DNA from: Phytopythium helicoides
Lineage: Eukaryota; Oomycota; Peronosporomycetes; Pythiales; Pythiaceae
Assembly (NCBI GenBank): GCA_024867545.1
Contig: JANFNE010000068.1
Span: 1 to 64,000, forward strand
Length of the DNA: 64,000 nucleotides
Direction: 5' to 3'
A model generated the notes under the pieces. That model was not told the DNA's origin, ran no database searches, and was given only the letters and a program-made list of their open reading frames with translations. This document shows positions 58,101-64,000 of the stretch, piece after piece. Within the stretch, counting starts at the first letter, position 1; every line of letters begins with the position of its first letter. Position numbers and translations under genes: made by a program.

Positions 58101-59400
58101 CTGTAACGATAGTGAAGAGGAATCGAGACAGTCGACATCTCAACAGATTGCTGTGTCTGTGCAAGCAAGGAAAGATGGGGTTGGACGAAATGTCGGTTCC
58201 ATGCATCACACGACTGCTTCGTGCGTAAAAATTCAACGAACGTGGAGGGATTGGATTGCACGTCGTCGACCACCCACAAGGCAGCAGCATCTTGATATGA
58301 ACTATAGAAGCCCACTTCTATATGCCGACACAGGTCCAGCAATACTTCATCGACAAATGGCAATCCTGCACGAGATTGACGTCTTGACGAGGGGTGTACA
58401 TGTTCGGAAGGTAATGAGCATAGATATGGGCGAACTGGAGTTGAAATTTCTCTAACTTTGCTCTGACGACAGTTTTCCGATACTCATGACTGCACTGAAG
58501 GACGCGTGTATGTTAACCAAGAATTGTCTAAACTAGAGTGGGTTCAAGAGTTTCCCGCACTTGTCGGAGATGCCGCCACAGAGCTAGCTTTAATCCGGCG
58601 GATATCATCTCGAGTGCCATCCTCGGATGAAGGAGGGCAGTCCTTGGATGGGAAACTGGTGACAAAAATATACTTTGAAGGAGGGGCAACTTGGCGCTTC
58701 CGACACGATATGGCTGCGCACGATTTCTTTTGCTTCCTGCGCTGGATTACGGTTGCAAGACTGGCTCCTGGTTTAAATGAATATGAATCCTCGACTTCGC
58801 TGGGGAGCGCTGCTCTAGACCGGTCAGAACCAAGTGTGAGCGGCCCAAATTCTGAGAGTGCTCTTAGTGTACGGTCAGTCAGAAGTATAGAAGTTGTCTC
58901 GTCATCGCAAGATCGTGATTATATTGAAAAGTTCAAGGCTGCTCTCCGCATCGGCTTCCTTGTTGAAAAGGTGTGCATGTTTCTTTTTGATTTGTTGTCG
59001 AAAGAGATGTTCTTACTTTTGCTTGTCTTGCCGGCAGCACGGAAGGACTGGGAAGCCACACTCCAAAATCATCTTTAGCGATGCTGCGTGCTCGCAACTG
59101 ATGTGGAAGAAACCCCCGGCGCGAACGACGAAATTATCCGGCTCAAACAGCTTGCTTTCTAAGAAATCGTTTTTTCTTCAGAAGGGCATCCTTGTAAGTG
59201 ATATCACCACTATTCTTCAGGGAAAGCAAACTCTTGTCTTCAACCGCTCGACTGCACGATCAGCAGACGAAAAGTTGTGCCTATCGATCGTGAGTACTAC
59301 GAGGACGCTCGATATTCGCGCGTATTCTTCTGAAGACTATGAGTTGCTCATGTGTGGACTGAGCATTCTGGTTATTGCGCACGGAGCCACTCAACGGTAG
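55142..59400 (+). CDS. DENN-domain protein with IQ motif and C-terminal PH-like domain
   Basis: Ten exons: 55142-55212, 55268-55682, 55736-55959, 56037-56251, 56321-56385, 56451-56828, 56890-57583, 57662-58410, 58473-58970 and 59038-59400, giving 1223 aa. Introns are 53-78 nt. DENN domains are usually Rab GEFs. uDENN starts near residue 163 (CDYIVVVGPD, then IEHFCFPRG and VQYAFCLKG). cDENN includes ISQLPLVSFF, LQWSLPLLLASLT, LLTEMKVIVVSEYLS and WAGPLITVLPPLLHEYMEAPVP. dDENN-like helices are near 575-600. Residues about 874-890 form an IQ motif (VKIQRTWRDWIARRR). The last exon fits a PH-like fold (KIIFSD, W, GKQTLVF, RTLDIRAYS). The intron after LLQG was chosen among alternatives by frame and pyrimidine tract. 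The Rab partner is unknown. Confidence 0.83.
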
Positions 59401-59568
59401 TGTGAAAGAAAAACTACCTTCACTTTATGCAGTACAAAAGCCGCAGAAAATACCTACGCACGCAATCGATTCAAACTGTAGCATGGTGGCGACGCGGCAC
59501 ACTCTTCGATTCGATTACAGTATTCCCTGCTATCATACTACCTTGAGCTTTCTGCCTTGGCGTCGAGT

Positions 59569-62206
59569 TTAGAGTTCGATGTTTCCTCTAGCGCTGCCTT
59601 GTTCGAGTGAAACAAGGTGAAGATAGTACCCGGTTTGGATGCACACTCCTATAAGGTATCAATATTAGATTGAATATAGAGCAATCAAAAAGAGGAAAAA
59701 CAAACTTGCCAGCAGTGACTGGGGGTTAATCGAACCGCTGAAGGTTGTTGAGTACTTCAGGACCCGTGACGCCATCTTTTTTGTGATGGCAGCTGCCTCC
59801 CCATCTGTACTTTTGGCTGGTGCTAGATGAGTATCCAGCTCACTTTTGAGCTTTGCCACTTCATCAAACCTTCATGGCAAGAATGCATGCATCGGACAAT
59901 AAGCAACCGGAAATAGATCAGGAAGTATGAAAGTTGTCGTACCTCAGCGGGATATTCAGCTCGCTTATGTCAATTTCAGAAAATGTTTCGATAGCTTTGA
60001 TAGAGTCCATGGCAGTGCGCACAGCATCCATAACTTGCTGGAAGGTGTCGCGTTCAAGTGGGAGAACGAGATCGCGAGTAAGGGCTTGCACATCAACTTG
60101 ACCAGCCTTAGCTAGTTGCGGCAGTTCATCACACAAAAGAATGCTCGCAGAGGCGAGGTTCATAGTAGCTGCCTCAACGTTGACACCATCTGTATCCAAA
60201 GGAGAGCGCGCTGCTTCCCAGTAGTCCGCAAAGCTTCGTCGGATATTTGTAGCATGGTTGGCGAAATCAACAATACGAGTAAATGGCTTTCCTGTTAGAG
60301 TCAGCAACGTCGATAAATACAGGTTGCCATCAGCTACCAACAAAAGTGTCTGAACGTACGATGATGCAAGCGATTCAGTCGACTCAGCAGCTGCACCGTT
60401 TGAGAGCTCGAGCGGAGCATGCGGTCGATGTACATACACGCAAGCAATGGCTCATTGTACCCCGTATCCAGCTTGTCGCACACAATTACGACATCACTGA
60501 TAGCCAAACTTGCGTCCGGGCCGTTGATTGACTGCTCGGTCACTGCTGGCAAGTCCTCAATGGATACGGTGCCACTAAAGGCAGCGTAGATGTGCCAACC
60601 GAGCTGTCTGAGCACAGTACACGTTAATAAAGATTCCCATTTGAGGCAGGAGTTTGGAATGTTTCATACTTGTTCCGTACGAAGGTCGAGATGAGCTTGC
60701 GGTATCGAACGACGTCACGACGACTTCGAGTCACGATCATACACTGTGGACCAGCTCAGTGCGATCTGAGCTGCATATCAAGTCGGTAAACTCGCACGAG
60801 AACGCACCTTGACGAGTGGGCAGAGCTCTTTCGCTTTCAAGAAGTCTTCCATCATGATGAGCGACTTGGCCTTGAGTACCGCAATATCTTCGCTTGCCTC
60901 ATCAAGCACGCGCCGAAGTAACCCACGCGCTCGAAGCGACGACACAATGTCGATTGGTAAGTTCGTCTCCACCTCACACCGGATGCAAGTATATTGTGCC
61001 AGCACATCCATTACGCGACCCTCCTCGATAGCACGAGAAATGGGGTAGCAGTCGAATGGCTCGAGAAAGCCACCACGAGTAGTTGATCCAAACAGCTGGA
61101 GTGTCGATGCGTCAGGGGTGGCTGTGAACCCGATAAACTATACGAGCGACAAGGACTCATTAGATTTGAGTGAGTCAAGCGTTCAGCACAGTCGTGACCC
61201 TACCATGGGGCGTGTTGTGCTGCTAGAGCCCACCACCTGGTCGATGCCTTCACGAGTAGATGTAGAATGCGACCGATGTGCTTCATCTGTGATAATGGCG
61301 ACGCGCTGGAACTCCTCCTCATCAGTGTCGCTTTCATCGCCGGCGCCACGCCGACTCTGCTGGCGATGTAGAAGACGCGCGAGAAGCACTGGTTCTTTCG
61401 CAAGAAGCCCCATTTTATGAATGGTTGTAATGACCACGCGCTGCGGCGCCGCTGACAGCGAGCCGTCTAGAAGCGCGGACAAATGCTGAATGCTCTCTGC
61501 GCGGAAGACCTCGTGGATGCCGTTGCGCTTGAGGTAGCTCTCCACTGCACCGCCCACCTGCTCATTGAGTTTTACGCGGTCCAACACCACGAGGATCGTA
61601 TGAAAGCGTCGGCCTGTGGGGTCTTTGGCGAGAAGCAGTTGGTGTGCCTGCAAGCAAGCAGCATTCATGCGGGTTAGTCTCGGGGCCGCCTTGGCGACAG
61701 AACTGGGCATGCGTCTGTCCGCACCAGCGCCGCAATGGTCATCGTCTTGCCTGCACCCGTGCTGTGCTGGAATAGGAACTGCTCGTTCTTCTGGCGATGG
61801 TGTCAGGGAGCTGCGCAAACTACCGGCGTTCGCACCTCCACGCACGCACCTCGGACGTCTGGACCGCCGAGACGAGCTTCTCGACCGCCTGGAGCTGATG
61901 GCGCCAGGGCGAGAACGCCTTGGCCTTGCCCTGCGAGCCGCCCGTCTTCATGGATGCCGCCACCAGCCCCCTGAGCGAGCCGTCCTCGCTCACAGCCGCT
62001 CCGTTCCGCTCGTCCGCCGCCGCCTCGTTGGTCCGCTGGCGCTTGGCCGCTCGACCATCTCCGCGCCCCGCTGAGGGCCCAGAGGCCTCTAACGCCGCGC
62101 ACTCCGTCGGCCGCTGCCACTGCGTCTCGCCTGTGCGCGCGTTGTGGTAGAACACGCGGCCCTTGGAGCGCGACACGCGCAGCTCCCAGCCGCCAGGCAG
62201 CGCCAT
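59569..62206 (-). CDS. WW-domain protein with a type I restriction HsdR-like SF2 helicase
   Basis: Nine exons (minus): 61850-62206, 61725-61790, 61204-61647, 60808-61137, 60670-60743, 60360-60607, 59943-60291, 59706-59869 and 59569-59648, giving 703 aa. Residues 1-35 are a WW domain (LPGGWELRV, GRVFYHNARTGETQW, P). Then follow: the Q-like HQLQAVEKLV; Walker A HSTGAGKT (128-135); VVLDRVKLNEQV; DEAHRSH (262-268); FIGFTATP (290-297); DKLDTGYNEP; and VQLLSRLNRLHH. After these comes IVDFANHATNIRRSFADYW, like the post-helicase region of HsdR. This set and the RxNR ending match the motor of type I restriction R subunits rather than RecQ or DEAD helicases. The N-terminal HsdR nuclease domain is missing. 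It is spliced like its neighbours, so this is not bacterial contamination. The last exon is the least certain. Confidence 0.8.
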
Positions 62207-62393
62207 GACGTTTGCCCTTCCGCGGCGACTGCGTGGAGGCCATGTCCCGCATCATACGGTTCACTAAAGCGTTTTTACTTGACTATTCATCCATATATTA
62301 CGGATCGAAATAGAGTCACTAAACCGATTTAGTGTCTCGCTCACCATTCGCGGCACTTGCTCGGCAACCAAACCACCGCAGCTGAGCTGCAGC
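62207..62393. promoter_or_regulatory. Bidirectional promoter, WW-HsdR helicase / RD-rich gene
   Basis: 187 bp lies between divergent starts, with an AT-rich centre (ccatatatta near 62,291 and an imperfect palindromic aaaccgattt). No tRNA or small frame is present. Confidence 0.45.
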
Positions 62394-64000
62394 ATGAGCT
62401 CCGGCGGGGAGCGGCGCTTCGGCGCGCGGCGCTCGTTCCGCATGAGCACGGGCGGCCACGAGCGGTCGGCGCTACAGCAAGGCGGGCGGCTGGCGGGCTC
62501 GTCGCAGTTCCAGAGCGTGGCGGACCGCGTGAGCAGGTGGGCGAGGGAGCGTTGAGTGGCGAGGGATTGTCGAGCTGACGCGGAGCATCGGCAGGTCGAG
62601 ACGCGGAGACGACTCGTGGACGGGTGCGAGCCAGGACTTCGACTTCTCGGGCCTCCACGAGCGCCGCGACGAGCGAACTCACCACGTGCACTGGGGGGAC
62701 CACGAGCCGCGGGACGAGCGCGACGGGCGGCAATGGCACGGCCACCACGACGAGAGAGACTCGCGCTACCATGAGCGAGATCACCACCGCGACCGAGATT
62801 CGCAATATGACCGAGATTCGCAGTACGACCGAGGGCGGGACTCGTACTACGGGCGAGAGCAGGACGCGCGCTTCGGCCGGGACCAGCAGGAGCGGTGGGG
62901 ACCTGCCAAGTACAACAGGGGAGTCAAGGCGTCCGGCACGCCCGTCCGAGCTGGCGCGGCAATCATGGACGAGTCACTTCCCAAGGTTGTGGAGAAGACG
63001 CTGATAAAGGTGTGCGCAGCGTGCTGTTGGCGATTGTTTTGGCACACTTCCTGACGATTTGCGTGATCGCGAGACAGAACTTCAATCCGCCAAAGAAACA
63101 GGACTCCTTCATTGGAGATATCATGAAAAAGTCTAACGCAGCCAAGAAACGCTCGGTACGACCGACCGGACCTTCCTTGGAGGCGGCGAGTGCGCCGTCC
63201 CCGCCATTTGCCCTTCGTAGGCAATCGCCCCATGAGGCACTCTCCACTTCTCAGCCACTCGGCACTAGCGGATGGACGCAGAAGCGTAGAGAGCCCGAGC
63301 CGCAGCAACAAAAAGCTAAGCCACGTGTGTCTCTCGCAGACGTGTCGTCGTTGCGCAGCCACTCGCCACCAGAAGCAAGGCTACGACGCTCGAGTGGGCT
63401 TTTCACCAGTAGTGTGTCATCAACCAGCCGGGGGAGCGACCATGCACCTACCAATAGACAGATGGCCCTTCGAGCGAAGGGAAATGACACAGGCAGGAAA
63501 ACGACGACGCGGGCAACAACGAAGAAAGATATCTCTGGATCAGCCGACCAGCCTATTGCTCTTGATGATTCCGATTCGGAAGAGGAGGAAAAGAGAGAAA
63601 CAGCCCCACCCCGCTCCGCCGACGACCAAGAAATGATTGATGCAGATCAGTCAGATGCCAGCACGTTGGATCTTGCTGAAATCAGCGCTACATCTGTGGC
63701 TCAGGATACTTGTGACGTATTCTTTGGCTTGTTCCAGTGCACTGCAAGGCTCATATTCCAAAACGACCGCGTTTATATCTGCAACATTAGGTGAATTGGT
63801 TAGTTGTGCTGTGTGTGTGGTTGCCGCAGTATGCTAATTCTCTGCACTCAGTGGCAGTCATGAGAAGTGGCCCTTCCAGTCGATCTACGAGTTGAAATTT
63901 GACACGCTTGATGAAGCATGGTGCGTACTTCACTCATAGGATACGCATGTTGTGTTCGGGCTGCTAATAGCTACCTTTGGGGCCTGCTAGTGTGTTTTGG
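62394..64000 (+). CDS. RD/RE-rich protein with an acidic SIM-like motif, partial (runs off the right edge)
   Basis: Exons 62394-62536, 62595-63009, 63078-63790, 63852-63920 and 63991 onward; introns are 58, 68, 61 and 70 nt and every phase agrees. About 450 residues are visible. The N-terminus is Arg/Gly-rich. Residues about 50-135 are an Arg-Asp/His-rich low-complexity block (repeats of RDSQYD, HERD), as in splicing-related proteins. A Ser/Pro/Lys-rich stretch follows, then QPIALDDSDSEEEE, which looks like a SUMO-interacting motif. A folded segment then starts (FQCTARLIFQNDRVYICNIS, GSHEKWPFQSIYELKFDTL). That order would suit a Ulp/SENP-type SUMO protease N-terminus, but no catalytic domain is in view, so the family is unassigned. 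Confidence 0.65.

Noticed and set aside
59569..62206. Bacterial contamination as the source of the HsdR-like sequence
   Set aside because: Eight short introns with the same style as neighbouring genes interrupt it, and it is fused to a eukaryotic WW domain.

Overview
The window is eukaryotic nuclear DNA. It shows many short spliceosomal introns (about 53-82 nt, GT...AG, often with CTAAC/CTGAC-type branch sites), closely packed GC-rich genes with divergent and convergent neighbours, and eukaryote-only families such as PEX13, CAP, anoctamin, PAQR, DENN and WD40/EF-hand proteins. The gene set (including a cNMP-fold/mitochondrial-carrier fusion and probable flagellar proteins) and the compact layout suggest a flagellated protist, most likely an oomycete-like stramenopile. 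That assignment is inference; no rRNA or other marker is present to prove it.

Region 1 (1 to about 35,740) is one uninterrupted tandem array. The unit is about 666 bp (639-678 bp) and each unit carries one intact, intronless tRNA gene on the minus strand. The tRNA has anticodon CAU with A1:U72, a GGG/CCC anticodon-stem base and A54/A60, so it is the cytosolic initiator tRNA-iMet, not the elongator. I count 53 copies, and the array runs off the left edge. The spacers hold CA-rich, (TTTC)n/(TTCC)n, (TTTG)n and (GAAA)n tracts, a GATC-rich palindromic block and a perfect 8-bp-stem hairpin. Long open frames across the array are artefacts of low-complexity DNA.

Region 2 (about 35,741-36,434) is an AT-richer gene-free transition that ends in a TATA-like box.

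Region 3 (36,435-64,000) is a dense gene block. In order: a WD40/EF-hand protein (+); a cNMP-fold/mitochondrial-carrier fusion (+); a possible flagellar CLAMP-type protein (-); cyclase-associated protein CAP (-); a PAQR receptor with a large loop insertion (+); a small three-exon unknown gene (+); an 1886-aa protein joining a signal peptide, two tetraspanin-like four-helix modules and an anoctamin/TMEM16 channel-scramblase (-); molybdopterin synthase small subunit (+); PEX13 in five exons (-); a DENN-IQ-PH-like protein in ten exons (+); a WW-domain protein whose body is a type I restriction HsdR-like SF2 helicase in nine exons (-); and a partial RD-rich/acidic-motif gene running off the right edge (+).

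The genes are not an operon and do not share one pathway. The shared architecture is divergent pairs with short common promoters and convergent pairs separated by about 70-210 bp. I rebuilt exon structures by hand from splice signals, reading phase and family motifs; cDNA could shift individual boundaries.
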